DNA of 64,000 bases, taken from positions 372,001 through 436,000 of the forward strand of contig JAMXBD010001210.1 of assembly GCA_024138025.1 (NCBI GenBank). The letters run 5' to 3'. How positions within the stretch are numbered: the stretch's first letter is position 1; each line of letters opens with the position of its first letter. The DNA is from Combretum micranthum (Eukaryota > Streptophyta > Magnoliopsida > Myrtales > Combretaceae). A program made the translations under genes and the position numbers. Below the pieces are notes generated by a model. It ran no database searches. It was not told the origin of the DNA and saw only the letters and a program-made list of their open reading frames with translations. This document shows positions 23,481 to 35,221 of this stretch, one piece after another.

Positions 23481-25023
23481 GGTAAGTTTCATGTTACCTG
23501 AACTTTTTTATTTGTAATAAAATTATATTTTAAAAAAATTATATTGAGAAAATACCTGAAATTTTTAAAAATTTCATTTAAAATATACTTAGATGAAAAC
23601 AGTCCATTTTTTTGTATGATCACTGATGTGAACATCGAATTCGAATAAAATATTATTTTTTGATCCACGTTGGCAATTTATTTATTATTTTTCACCTTCT
23701 TTCTCTCTCTTCCTCTCTTTCTCTCTCCCTCTCTTCTTCTTTCCTATAGTTCATCATCATCTTCTTCTAACCTTAACCCCCAGCATCATTACCGCCACCA
23801 TCACCCTCACCTCGTCGTTTCACAAAACCATCTCCTACACCTACCTTCGACTTCTCTCGTCGTGATTATCTCTTCGAGACACTTGACCTGGACGGCTTCT
23901 CCGATGTCTTTGGTGGCCCATTGCAGACCATGCTCCTCCGCAAATTGTCCAACGAATTCACTTCGTGATCCTTCTACGATGAAGTCTTCCATCCCGCAAA
24001 GTTCTCATCATTTTTGTCTAATGAAAATGTCACCGTTTTCCTACAATCCAAAATCGTGTGTCAAAATAAAAAATTTCCATTTTTTTCTCCTTTGATAATT
24101 TTGCAAAAAAATTAATTAATAATAACACTAAAATAAAACTAATAACATTACCATTACCCATTTTTGTCTTACAAACACTTGCGGTAAAAATTAACTATCT
24201 TTAGTTAACTTTACCCATCTTTCTCTAATATCCATTAAGCATTGATAAGCAAATTGAAATTTGTTACAATAAAAAAAATAATTAATTAATTAAAAAGTAA
24301 AAGAAAAGTATGACTTGTTTATTGCCTCTCTTCCTTTTCCCAACCATAAATGTATTGCCTCTTCTTGTTGATTATATCTTGGTAAGATATAATTTGAATT
24401 ACCAATTTTTTTTTAATTATTATTATTTTTATTATGAGTGTGAAAAAAAATTTAAACTTGGACACCTTAATGTTTGAAATTCGTAAATTCACTACCATAT
24501 AAGTGACTGCTTTATGTCATTGATGCGATTTAATTTGTGTAATTTCATCATAATTCATTCCACCGATGATGAAGGTAGGTGGTGATGGGTCAACCTTTAG
24601 TATGGTCTAGCTGGTGGTTGTTTGGTGGTGATGTTGGGTTTGTTAAATAAGGTTTGGTGTTATTTTAGAGAGAGAGAGGGCTAGAGAGAGAAAGTGAATG
24701 GAGAGAGAAGTTTAAGAGGAAGTGGCGGTGGTGATGTTAGGGGTTAATGTTAGAAGAAGAAGAAGATGAACAGTAGAAAGGAAGGGAGAGAGAGAGAGAG
24801 GAAAGTGAAAAAAAATTAAAAAATTGCTAACATGGACAAAAAAAATGTTATTCAAGTTTGACATCCATGTCAGCAATGAAATAGAAAAATGGACAGTTTT
24901 CGTCGAAATATTTTTTCAGTGAATTTTTTTTTAAAGTTTAGGTATTTTCTCGATACAAAATTTTCTTTTGATATAATTCTATTACAAATGAAAAAGTTCA
25001 GATATCTTAAATGAAACATATCC
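23481..25023. mobile_element. Long-TIR Mutator-like element (candidate Pack-MULE)
   Basis: The left arm, about 23481-23805, is repeated in inverse orientation at about 24715-25023. Landmarks in the same order from each outer end are GTTTCAT, CTGAACTTTTT, TTTGTAAT, GAGAAAATACCT, GAAAACTGTCC/GAAAACAGTCC, TTTTTCACTTT/TTTTTCACCTT, a (CT)n run, TTCTTCTAAC and TTAACCCC. Inverted repeats of more than 300 bp around a small, unrelated interior are characteristic of non-autonomous Mutator-like elements. No transposase is present, and the 9-bp target duplication was not found, so the outer ends may be off by several bases. The CT-rich frame at 23670-24095 is composed of the left arm plus interior and is not a gene. 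Confidence 0.7.
23855..24045 (+). pseudogene. Captured gene fragment resembling an auxilin-like J-domain protein N-terminus
   Basis: Inside the long-TIR element, the frame beginning at 23861 reads RDYLFETLDLDGFSDVFGGP, then LLRKLSNEFTS, a stop (23966-23968), and SFYDEVFHPAKFSS. This pattern (acidic stretch, DVFGGP, RKxS, SFYDEVF-P) resembles the N-terminal region of plant auxilin-like/JAC1-type J-domain proteins. It is GC-richer than the inverted repeats and lacks the J domain itself, so it would be a partial exon. It carries an in-frame stop and is unlikely to be functional. The family match is from memory and is only moderately certain. Confidence 0.4.
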
Positions 25024-26837
25024 TAGCATTGGCTCTTAATCTATTTTTAAGGGAAAAATACATCAATAAATAACTATCATTTAAAAAGTGCTATTATTGA
25101 AAACAAGCAGCTAATATGTAAGAAAAATTTGACCATAACATATTTACCTAATGCTTAAATATAGTAAAATCATATAATTGTTGCCTATTGGACACCATAT
25201 TTATAAAAACCTAGAATTGTAAATCCTTCTGCAACAACAGCTAAGTCTCTTATATTTGTAAACTCCTAGTATTGTGATTGAATTTTTTTTTTAATTTAAA
25301 TATAAATTAAACTATCTTGATTTTGCTTTAGCTAATGGAGCAAACAATTATAACAATCAATGAAACAAATTTGAAAATTAAAACTGAGTAGAAAAAGAAG
25401 AAGATTAGTTATGTCAATTTATAGAGGTTCCGTCTTGTATGCCAATTCTTTACTTTCAGCTTCCTACTAGGAATCCAGTATATTCATTAATTTTTTCCCA
25501 CTATACTAAAGTTCAAAATGTTGAGTGTTTACATTCGAGCTAACTCCGAGCAAAATCTTCATTATTAAGTCTCCCTATCTACCTATTAGCTAATCACTCA
25601 ACTACAATAAAAAGAAATAACTCTCAAACTTACGACAGATACTTTAGCAAAAGCAAGATGAGAATAATTTTGTTTTCTCTACAATATAAGAGCAAAGAAT
25701 AAATTAGAGATTAAATTTGGGAGATTGTATTTTGATGAAGATATAGCTAGGAAAGCATAGAGTGCAAAAAAGATGAAGTCATAGCCCATTATTCTTTTCT
25801 TCTTCTTCTTATTCATCTTTTTTTTTTTTTTTGTATTCTTCTTCTCATCATCATTCAAAATTCAGTGAGAGTTGAATCTTGTCTATAACGATACATATGT
25901 TGATTTTGTAGAACTTCAGTTGAGATACTTTTGTCATTTAAATTTTAAATTTTTAAAAATCTACAATTGACTGGTTTTTCTTGAAGTTATCTTCTTCAAC
26001 AATGCAATCTTGTTCCTGTGATTCTTGAAGTGATATCTAATCAATATTTGAATTTGAAAAGACATCCGATTAGTGAGAACAATCCTTTGGAAAAAAAATT
26101 GCATAAATATCTTCATTAGAGTTTGAAATTTAAAATTGACGAAGATGGATAAGTTTCAACTGAAATTGTGAATCAATATATCTTTATTTGTGGAAGCTTT
26201 ATCTTCGTGTATCAATCCATTTCTTCCTTTAGATTTTCTCATGTTTATCCATCCAAAATTCTTGAAATAATCTTGAAAATGTTTTTTAAACTTTGGGTGT
26301 AAATATGATAAACTTAAGTTTTATTCTTTATGAGTAATTACAGCAAAAAATTCATTACCAAATAAATAGTTGTGATCCCATGATATAAATCCTACTTATG
26401 TGAAATGTATGGAATATATTACCTAATTATATTTAATAAGTTGAGCTAGGCGTTCAAAGCATTAAAAAGCCAACTCATAACCTTTTTTAAAACTTTCTAT
26501 AAAATCTCTTAATAACCTTGTGTAGACCTAATTTTCCTTGTGGAAGAGTGATGAAGTTTGTCTTGTTTTAGAACCTTTTGTATTACCTTATGGAAAACTT
26601 GACCTTTTTGTACTACCTTTTGCATAAGAAATTCTTCTAGTTAATAAATTGATTGTTTTCAAAGTTCAAGTATTTAATTATGCATTTTATGAAACTTTAA
26701 ATTCCATTTGTCACATTAACCTTAAAATAGAAAAAACCAATATATAATTAAACATTAATATCCACTATATATTATAACATTTTATGAAAATGCATTATCA
26801 AAATGTTAATTATGATAAAATATCCAAGTAGTAGAGG
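25024..26837. other. Intergenic DNA, no gene seen
   Basis: AT-rich DNA between the long-TIR element and the left end of the viral insertion. No open frame or terminal repeat was recognised. Confidence 0.55.
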
Positions 26838-27020
26838 ATCTTTATGCTATGGAAGAAAGCAGCCTCATGGCAAGGATGAACATTAAGGATAAGATAGTTT
26901 ATAGTGGTTCAAAAATGCCTTAAAAGATATACCTCATACCGATGCCACAATCCTTAAGCCTAACATGGCTTCCATGCCTTCACAGCCTCATCATGGATAT
27001 CTAGGCTAATCCTTTTGATA
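26838..27020 (-). repeat. Terminal repeat of the viral insertion, distal copy
   Basis: This segment matches 45982-46165 in the same orientation, including ACATTAAGGATAAGAT, ATGCCTTAAAAGATATACCT and GCCTCATCATG-ATATCTAGG. I count roughly 30 mismatches over about 180 bases. Similarity stops at CTTTATG, about nine bases short of where the primer-binding site lies in the other copy. Confidence 0.8.
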
Positions 27021-27239
27021 TGATCTTTTAAAACATCATGAACCCTTATAACTTATGGTTCCTTAATATTCATCCATACTATAAAACCTTAATCTATGAT
27101 ATAAAGAACTTCATCAAGGTTTTAGAGCATGATTATCCTTATATCTTATTAGAAAATTAGCCTAACATCTTGTAAAGTAATAGAAGAAAACTTACATATA
27201 TTATTGATGATGGTATGTTACATTGCTAGAATGAAGTGT

Positions 27240-29000
27240 TTACAGACTCAAAACTTAGGAAAATATAAGGGTTTTCTGGTTTGTGTTTGAGATGTGTTTG
27301 ATTGATTAGTTTGAATTTTAGTTTATATTGATCATTGATCGAGTTTTTCAAATTTATAAATGTTTTTTAAATCAGTTCCAATAACTACGGTCTCACAGGG
27401 CAAGCGCACCCATCAAATGTCGGTCCCAAGGGAATGGTTAGCAGCTAGTATACTCCCAATCTCATTCATTGTCTAGTTAAAGAAAGGTTTAGAAAAACAT
27501 AAAGAAAAAGCAACTATGCTAAGTTAGAAATATTCATAAACGTTTAATGGGTAAAATAGGAAATGAGCTTGTAACTTCTATGAAACAGCAGCTCAGGGTT
27601 GCTTCACCAATTCCTTATCAGAATGATTTCTTAAAAATAATAAACTTCTTAAAAGTTGTTTGAATTGTGTGTTTATACCGCCGAATTCATTAATTTAAAC
27701 TAAAGCTTCTCTCGAAGTCAATAGTTATAGATTTAGTTGAAACCGGTAATTTGAAATTCCAATTAGACCCACATAAAGAATAGGAATCCATTGCTTAAAA
27801 AAAAAAAAACAACTTAATGAATTTTCAAACAAGTGATAGAAAGTCTTCACCTATTCATCGGTAAGAGGTAGATAGGATCGATTCCATTAGCAACCACAGA
27901 TCTATTCAATTGAATGATCTCTTGATCTATCCAATTAAAATCAATCGTGGATCTAAAAGAGTGCACCACTCCTTTAAAAACCACAAGTTTAAGTTCAAGT
28001 CACTAATTACAAATACCCAATCAAATTAACTTGAAAGAGTATTTGAAATTAATTGAATCAGGAATTGGATTTGTAATCCCTAAGCTATAAGATTTTATTT
28101 TTCCATGGATTTATCAAAATAAGCACGAATTAGAAGAAATAAAAAAGATTCAAGAGATTAATCAATTAATTGCTTAGAAATTTATAAAAATTACAAACAT
28201 TGGATTAAATTGATTTTACCCATAAAGCAAAAGAAATTCTCAAGTAAGAAGAAATGAAAATTCTTTTACCCAGGAATCCTTTAGAGAACTACTCTACGTT
28301 GATACTGATTTACACTGTTAGTACATACTTTACAATGCACGCTTGCACGTTTATTTATAGGCTACTAAGCACAAAAAGCATGGCCTACTTTATTGACACG
28401 TGGCAGATTCTCTCTAACAGAATTTGTGATATTTTCCACATGCGCATATGATTTGTGAAAATACTCATCAAAGGTCACGTGTGATCTGTTGGTCGAGACT
28501 CGTATTAAGCAAAATCAGGCTCGACTTCTGGAATTTCCAAAGTAAATTATGCGCTTTTGTCCATTGCTCTATCGAAGGTAAAATTGAGAAAGTCGAGGCT
28601 CGTATCGCTGAGGCTCGAGGTAATTTTAATGAAGAATTAGTCTATCAAAACAATTATTGAGAGTCAAGATTTGAGGCTCGACTTTGAGGCTCGATAGTGT
28701 ATTTTCCCCAGAATGATGCTCAATCACTTCGATTGAAGTCAAGGGTCATTTCGAGGGCTCATAGTTAAGGCTCGATAGACCAATTTTTGTTGTTTTCTTC
28801 CTTTGTTTAGCATCGGTTGTGACTTTACAGGGCTCAACTTCTGCAGTCTTGACTTTACTTTTTGTTTCTACTCCAATTCTAATTTAAAACACTTTGATTA
28901 TTCCTCATTGGATTCTAAGAGCTTCAAAACAACATTATTTATCAAAAACACAATTTTGCAGGATTTTATCAAAAAATTATTAGCAAAATGAGCTCAAAAT
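27240..29000. other. Unclassified repeat-like block inside the viral span
   Basis: No viral coding signal is seen here. A phrase near 27388-27437 (TCTCACAGGGCAAGCGCACC, then GTCCCAAGGGAATGG) resembles conserved non-coding transposon text seen in many plant genomes, and 28480-28770 contains the word GGCTCGA at least six times. The small + frames at 28254-28991 lack domains. It is probably a later insertion that separates the viral promoter from the distal terminal repeat, but its ends were not found. Confidence 0.35.
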
Positions 29001-29105
29001 CCTATGAAAAATATAAAGTGACAATGACTTATCATGTTCTCACAAATATTCTTACTCTATGACTTAGACATTGAAACTCGATACCTACTTTTGAACAAGC
29101 TGATG

Positions 29106-29117
29106 CCATATATAGGC
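29106..29117 (-). promoter_or_regulatory. Candidate viral promoter TATA box
   Basis: On the - strand the sequence reads CCTATATATGG. It follows two TATAGCACTTT repeats (about 29163-29187) and lies downstream of the last viral coding remnant and upstream, with inserted DNA between, of the distal terminal repeat. That is where a caulimovirid pregenomic-RNA promoter would be expected. Position and motif are the only support. Confidence 0.35.
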
Positions 29118-30894
29118 ATAAAAGGAATATAAAACAGTGCAAAATGATAAGGTTTAAGAAAAAGTGCTATAAGGAAAGTGCTATAGTGAAAAACTATCTG
29201 CCTTTTGTCTTGTTGTCTTCTGTCAATCTTATCATGTCATGTCTAAATCTTATTCCTTGAATCGGTTTACGTCTTCTACTCCTTCCATTTCCACGGATCC
29301 TGTGCTTTCCGATGTGTGGCTGGGATCATAAAATTTCTTTTATCATCTTCTACATCTTCTTCTTTCATCCTTTGGGCTAAATTATGCAAATATGTGGATA
29401 GCTTCCCCAAACTACTCCCTTTTATTTAGAGAATATATATTTGGTTTTACTTGAACCCACATATGAAAATCAGGGTCTTTTAAGGTCCTATTATTGATCA
29501 TATATGCTATATAATATTCCAGCTGTTGGCTCCATGAGTTCTTAGATTCAAGCATGTAAATATACTATGTCATGGAGTATTTTTCCCTGAAGGGAATAAC
29601 CCATAACCAGATTATGGATGGTTTAGCTTCATAGGTTAACTATTATGGTGGAAGAAATTGAATCCTTATTTATATTTAACAAGTAGATCATGTTGCTTAT
29701 AACCCATTCTATCTCTCTTAGAGCTTTTATTACTTCCTTGAGCTATCTTCCCAATGATTGGGACATTAATTGTAGGAAAGTTCCCACAATACAAGTTACA
29801 AGGCCATAATCCATCTGTGTCTCCAATGTATATACCAGTGTTCCTATAATGAATTCTTTGAAATAATTTAAGTCTATTGCAGCCATGTGGATTACATATG
29901 TCACATGTTTAGGACAATAATATTTTTTTTTGTTGTAGTAACTTATATATTCTACCTGTGAACCATCTTCTGTGCATGTGAAGCAAGGAAGTTCTAGAAA
30001 TTCTTTAACCCTTATTATATTCTTTATATTTACACCCTTACTATAGTCTTTATATTTACACCATCAAAATATATTCCTAGAATATTATGGATGGTATGTT
30101 TGAAAAGAACGAAGGGTTTCAAAAAGTCTGCCTTTGGATAATTTTCTATTTTCCATTTTGCTTCAGATGGCAATTTTGAAATGAATTTCATATCTTTTGA
30201 AGAAGATAATAGATATAGCTATCTCATATAGCTCTTGTGGTGTTTTTCCTCTTTTTATGGTCTGTAATGGGAGTGATTCTTTAAAAGAAGCACAGTGTTA
30301 TTTTATTGGTCTTGTGTCCTCTCTTTTTTTTTTTATTTGTTATGCTTGTAAGGTAGAGATATGACAATATGTTTTCTTATTCTTCTTTCAAGGTTCCAAG
30401 ACTAGTAAATTGCTCATCAACCTCCATTTTTCCTATTGTTTTCTTTAAACTAGCAAGGTTATCCAATGCAAGGTCTGAATATTTTTTATGTCTTCTTGAT
30501 ATTTCTTTTACCCAATTTATTACCTTTTAAAGGCCATTAAAACCCCTCCATGTGGGACATGGATAATTTTTAACTTAGGTAAGTACATTTCCCTTCTATT
30601 TAAATACTCTAACTGTGTATCCTTTTGTGATTCCATATATTTCAAATTTTTTCTTGTCTGCTTTTTCATCCTGTTTGCTTGTAGTCTTTTCTTATGTTTT
30701 TACCTATTGAAAATGCCTTGCTAGTGCACAACAGATTACATATTTAAATTTGTCTTGGCTAGTTAATGACCATACCCCATCAATAAGAACTTGGTGTACT
30801 TCATTTTTAACAGATATTAAAGGTGGGATTTGAAACTGTTTGGGTGAGTTACTAGGCAATATTAGTAAAGATATATTGCCTATCATGACCTGTG

Positions 30895-31973
30895 TGTTGA
30901 AAAAAAAAATTAGAAATTATAAAGCGCAGTTAGGCTTGTTTACATATATATGGTACAAAAATTAAAACGGAAGTTATAAGATGGTTTTTTAAACCAATTT
31001 TAAGTTCACTCATCCAACTATTATCCCCTTTATCCTTTTTCACACAATTATAACAATAATAATAAAGAGATAAGGGAAGGAAAAGATAATACCATATTTA
31101 ATGTGGAGTTTGACCTGCCCCCTAATCTCTTCGGTCTACAATTGCCTCACTCAAGGAGGACTTCACACTTCATTCATTCAAAATAATTGCCTCACAAAGA
31201 GGACTTCACAACAATGCCTCGCCAACAGATAACTTTACATTACCTCAACACAAGGATTTCACAAATGCCTCACACATGAGGACTTCACACAAGTGCCTCA
31301 CACATAAGAACTTCACCTATTGTCTTAATCACAAGAGGACTTTACTAAACCACTCATACAAAACATGTGAAGAGTGTCTTATAATATTAGCTTACTAATC
31401 TCACGAATGACACTATTCACTTAACAAAAACAAATACAAACAGAGAGTATTTTTACATAATATATGCATGTTAAGCTCTACTCTTTCTCTCTCTCCTTCT
31501 CTATTTAAAAAACACCCAAAAACACTCTAGATATTGTAACTTTAAAAACAGTCATTTTCCCCCAAATGAACCACCAACAGTCGAATTTAAAAGTCTGCAA
31601 CAGCTATTTTTCAGAATGTTGCGCTCTAGACTTGTTGCGCCCTAAGCTTGTCAGGCCTCAATTTACCCCTTAACCAAGTATGTGCTTGTTGAACCTTAGA
31701 TTTAAATTTGTCACACCCTGTAATTAAACTTATCAAGTCCCCAAAGTGACCCGCGACCAAGTACTATGCATTTTGTTTTGTTCCACTCGTCGTGTCTTAG
31801 ATTTACAACTCTATTAGTCTAATCAAAGTGTAAATCCAAGGCACGACGAGTGGAATAAAATGAGAAAGCACGACCTTGATCACAGCCTTGATCTTCTGCT
31901 TTCGCATCTGCATGTATGTGTAAACAAGCCTATCTACAATTTAACTTCGCTTTAATTTTTTTTTTCAACAGTA
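30895..31973. mobile_element. Inverted-repeat DNA transposon inserted in the viral sequence
   Basis: The left end TGTTGAAAAAAAAAATTA and the right end, read in reverse, TGTTGAAAAAAAAAATTAAA, are identical over 18 bases. Both continue after a short gap into TTAGGCTTGTTTACA and ATAGGCTTGTTTACA, giving terminal inverted repeats of about 55-60 bp. The interior (1.08 kb in total) has no transposase. It contains a run of imperfect GCCTCACACATGAGGACTTC-type repeats (31150-31340) and a strong hairpin (31781-31855). A target duplication is uncertain: GTG and GTA flank the ends. Confidence 0.7.
31781..31855. repeat. Long hairpin, 26-bp arms
   Basis: The arm 31781-31806 begins TTCCACTCGTCGTG. Its inverse at 31830-31855 ends CACGACGAGTGGAA. 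They match at 24 of 26 positions around a 23-base loop. It lies close to the right end of the 30895-31973 transposon. Confidence 0.85.
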
Positions 31974-32189
31974 TGGTCCTTGACTAAGGGATAACCTTGT
32001 TCCATGTATATATTGTCCAAACCTTTCTCCTGTATAACTTGGGATGAGCTTCCTGTTTGATCTAAGTTTTGCCTGGATGAGCTTTCTGCTTGATTCAAAA
32101 TTTTCCTTTTTTGTAACCTTAGACTTATTCGTGTATTCCTTCCTGTTTCTATTTCCTGAAACATAACCAAATTATGTTAGAAGGTGAGA

Positions 32190-33300
32190 TAAAATCGTCC
32201 ATAGTAATATTATTTTTCCCATTTACGTGTTCGAAGTCTATCTTGTAACCCTGGTTTATTCTTATATCTTTGAATTTTAACCATCTTCTTCCACTCATCT
32301 TATTACTTCCTATCTTCTTGTGAAATTTTACTATTGCTTCACAATTTGTCCTACTAGCATTTCCTTTTTATTCAAAACAACTAATCTCAAGTTTTCTAAG
32401 GAATTTATGATCGCCATTACTTCTTTGTTTATGCTAGGTAAATTTCTTTGCCCTATTTTTTTCACATGTAAACTTGCATATTTCTTTTGTATTCCTTTCT
32501 ATATACTTATGGGATTTTCTTATTAGTATTTCTCCCCATCCTTTGCCACATTTGTCATATTCTATAATTAGAAATTTGTGTTTAAGGGTAACCTTAATTT
32601 TGGTAGCCTTTTTACTTCTTCCTTGATTCTCCTAATTTGTTTTATATCTTCTTAGGTTAATTTCTTAAAACTAGACAGTTTATTATAGAAAGGCCCTATA
32701 AAGGAATTCAGGTCTTTAATAATGGTCTAACATAATTTAATAACCCAGGAATGCCTATAATTGTTTCTTATCCATTTTTTCAGGGAATTCAAGGACTTTC
32801 TTGGTAATGTGTTCTTGAGGCTTAATCCTTCCATCACATGTTTCTACTCCTAGAAATTTTATGTTCTTTCTTTAGAATTGTGCCTTTTTTGTACTTATAG
32901 CTATCCCTTGCATTTTAAATTCAGAAAGCACAATCTTTAAATATCCTATGTGTTCTTGTTCATTCTTTGAAAAGACTAGGATATCATCCACATAAATGGC
33001 TGTGAATTTTTTTAAATCTTGAAAAGCAATATCCATCTTTCTTTGAAAAACAACTAGTGCATTTTTTTAATCCAAATGGCATTACTTTCCACTGATAATG
33101 TCCCAATCGGCATGTGGATGTTGTCCAAGGTTGTAATTCTTCATCCATCCTAACGTACCAAAATCCTAATTTACAGTCACACTTACTAAACACCTTGCAA
33201 TTTTGTATCTTGTTGACTAAGTTTGTCTTATTTAGGGGATTATATGTGCCATCCCTTGTATTTTCATTCAATTTCTTGTAATCTATGACCTATTTCCTTT
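32190..33300 (-). pseudogene. Caulimovirid reverse transcriptase and RNase H remnant
   Basis: The frame 33271-32984 carries the RT palm region with QPWTT and GHYQWKVMPFGL. A frameshift follows, and the catalytic YVDD is then readable at 32994-32983 in another frame. Further on, around 32320-32220, GRRWLKF and, after a gap, FEHVNG resemble the C-terminal part of a pararetroviral RNase H. Stops and frame changes occur throughout, so no functional enzyme can be made. In an intact virus this part of the polyprotein copies pregenomic RNA into DNA. Identification as reverse transcriptase is firm; caulimovirid rather than gypsy rests on motif context and neighbouring domains. Confidence 0.8.
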
Positions 33301-33609
33301 CATCATCTCTATCTCCTTCTTTGTATCATCATCATTCTTTTTCTGACTCCTATATTTTCATTTTATTACATCCTCTCTTACAATCTCAAAGGTTTATGTA
33401 GTCACATTCCTTTCCCCCCTTTTTACCACGCTTTTGCAACACTTTGATACCGGGTTCTTATTTACTAAGATAGGGTAAAAATCCCATAGTTGGTTGTCCT
33501 AACAAATTTACAGTATGTTTAGTAAGTCATATACCATGATGTTTGATAATAAAAAATCTAATCCTATGATACACTAACTCTGGATTCTCCAAAATTCTAT
33601 AGGTATTCC

Positions 33610-34139
33610 CTATTGTTCTTCTGTGAAAAAGCTAATCTTGTGCTTCTTTATGTATCTACATTTTTTAGTCTTATTTCTATGTATATCTGAACTAATCTTA
33701 CTTATGTCCATTTGTTCTACTTCTTGTGGTGCTATCCTTTCATCTATCATATTAGAAGTACATCCTGTATCTACTAAAGCGTCTAATTCAATGTCTTGAA
33801 TCTTAAAATGTAAGCTTATTCTTGTATACATATCTTTGTATCTAGTGATTTGTTCTTCTTCTTCTTCTTCTTCTTTTGAGAATTTTCCTTCTATTTTTAC
33901 CATAGAAATACTCTTATATACACACCTATGTATCTAGTGATTATGTTAAGTACAAGAGTGTTTGATGCCCCTATATAACTTGTTGTGGTGTGATCATGTT
34001 CATCATATTGTCTTATCACCACCCTTTTCGGTTTCCTTTCTTCTTTTCTATTGGCTTTTCCTTTTTCTAGTATCATTATTCTTTCTTTAATCTCTTGTAT
34101 TTCTTCTTCCATTATGTCCATCTTATTGTCTATTCTCAT
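33610..34139 (-). pseudogene. Viral coiled-coil segment and aspartic protease remnant
   Basis: The frame 34139-33897 is charged and helix-prone (EEEIQEIKERIMILEKGK), and the following frame 33903-33610 contains DALVDTGCTSNMID, the retroviral-type aspartic protease active site (DTG). The position, between the CCHC knuckle and the reverse transcriptase, is that of the caulimovirid protease. The domain is shortened and followed by stops. Confidence 0.7.
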
Positions 34140-34867
34140 TATTCTTTCTCCTGTAGCATCTTATTGAAAACTCCATTTGGGCATATACCTATCATTATAC
34201 TGAAATATTTCATTCCCCTTTTCTAAAGATGGCTTGCATCTTTCTATCATGCATTCCCTACATTAATATCTCAACTTGTTGATTGGATTTGAAACAACAC
34301 ATATAATACCTTAAGTTTTACACTCATAGGCTTTCTTAAAACAGTATGTTTATTGTGAACGTTTGATCCTCAATTTTAAATTCTAAAATCATTTATTTAG
34401 ATTTTGGAAACAACTGGATTTAACAATTGTAAATCAAACTTTATAAAACATTTTAATATCTACTCTCATGAGTAGATAGTCTTTCTTATCAACAAAACCA
34501 TACCATCAGGTATCTCCTATTGGTTGTATACGCCTTGATGAAATTTTAGGGCGTTACAAGATAACCACTACAGAACTTATAAAGATGATCATCAGATCCA
34601 CTTCCTTATGCCCAATGATGTCTACACTCTGCTTCTTGTTATGTATTCATCATGACATTATCTCCTATGTCTTGTAGCATTCTGTTAAGGAGATCTACTT
34701 TTTCATGCTTATTCTTATCTGTTCTTTGTAAGGGTTTTGTTGGTTTAAAAACATCCTAACAATGTTTTCATCTTCATCATCAAACTCTACTATAGTAATT
34801 CCTTATGGATCTATTATTGCTACTATAAAATAGATAGTTTTTGTGTTTCCCATGTCCTCATCTATGG
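34140..34867. other. Viral-span DNA without recognisable coding signal
   Basis: No motif is recognised. The text around 34510-34560, ending in GGGCGTTACA, resembles an LTR end and may mark a small secondary insertion, but no partner repeat or target duplication was found. Confidence 0.3.
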
Positions 34868-35221
34868 CTAAACTGTCCCATTCGTCGTTCCAACCAATAT
34901 GCTGACCATAGTATTACTGTTTTTCCTTTTAGGACAAAATCTTACTAGATGTCCTTCTTCATTACATGTAAAACATCTCAACTTATTCTTATACACCCTA
35001 TTCTTATTGTACTTCCTAACATGTTTTTCTTTGTTTAAGTAAGGTTTCTTTACCCTGCTAAGCTTGATAAAGTACTTTTTCTTAGGTATATACTTTTGTC
35101 TTTTTCTTCTTTGGCACTTCTTTTTCCCATATACCTGAGGTGTATACATTGTTTGACAGAAGCTGAAATTTCCTCCTTTCAATTGCCTATTCATTTGTAA
35201 AGCTATACATTTTTCTACCAA
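34868..35221 (-). pseudogene. Viral coat-protein CCHC zinc-knuckle remnant
   Basis: This 117-residue frame contains lysine/arginine-rich sequence (KKCQRRKRQKYIPKKKYF) followed by CFTCNEEGHLVRFC, a perfect C-X2-C-X4-H-X4-C knuckle. Basic sequence plus one knuckle at the end of the coat-protein region is typical of caulimovirids, where it binds nucleic acid in packaging. Upstream coat-protein sequence is not intact. Confidence 0.7.

Larger units (their letters stand above)
30704..32170 (-). pseudogene. Coding remnant downstream of RNase H, split by a transposon
   Basis: Two - strand frames, 32170-31952 and 30886-30704, flank the inverted-repeat element at 30895-31973. The first ends in HTVEKKN, with its last residues falling in the transposon end; the second starts just past the other transposon end. 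Reading across the insertion, the two appear to be parts of one former viral frame. No domain is recognised in either half. In other caulimovirids this position holds a second ORF of variable or unknown function. Confidence 0.45.

Noticed and set aside
23670..24095. 141-codon + frame with a hydrophobic, serine-rich start resembling a signal peptide
   Set aside because: Its first half is the CT-rich inverted repeat of the long-TIR element, which appears again in reverse at 24700-24830. The low-complexity leucine/serine text comes from (CT)n runs.
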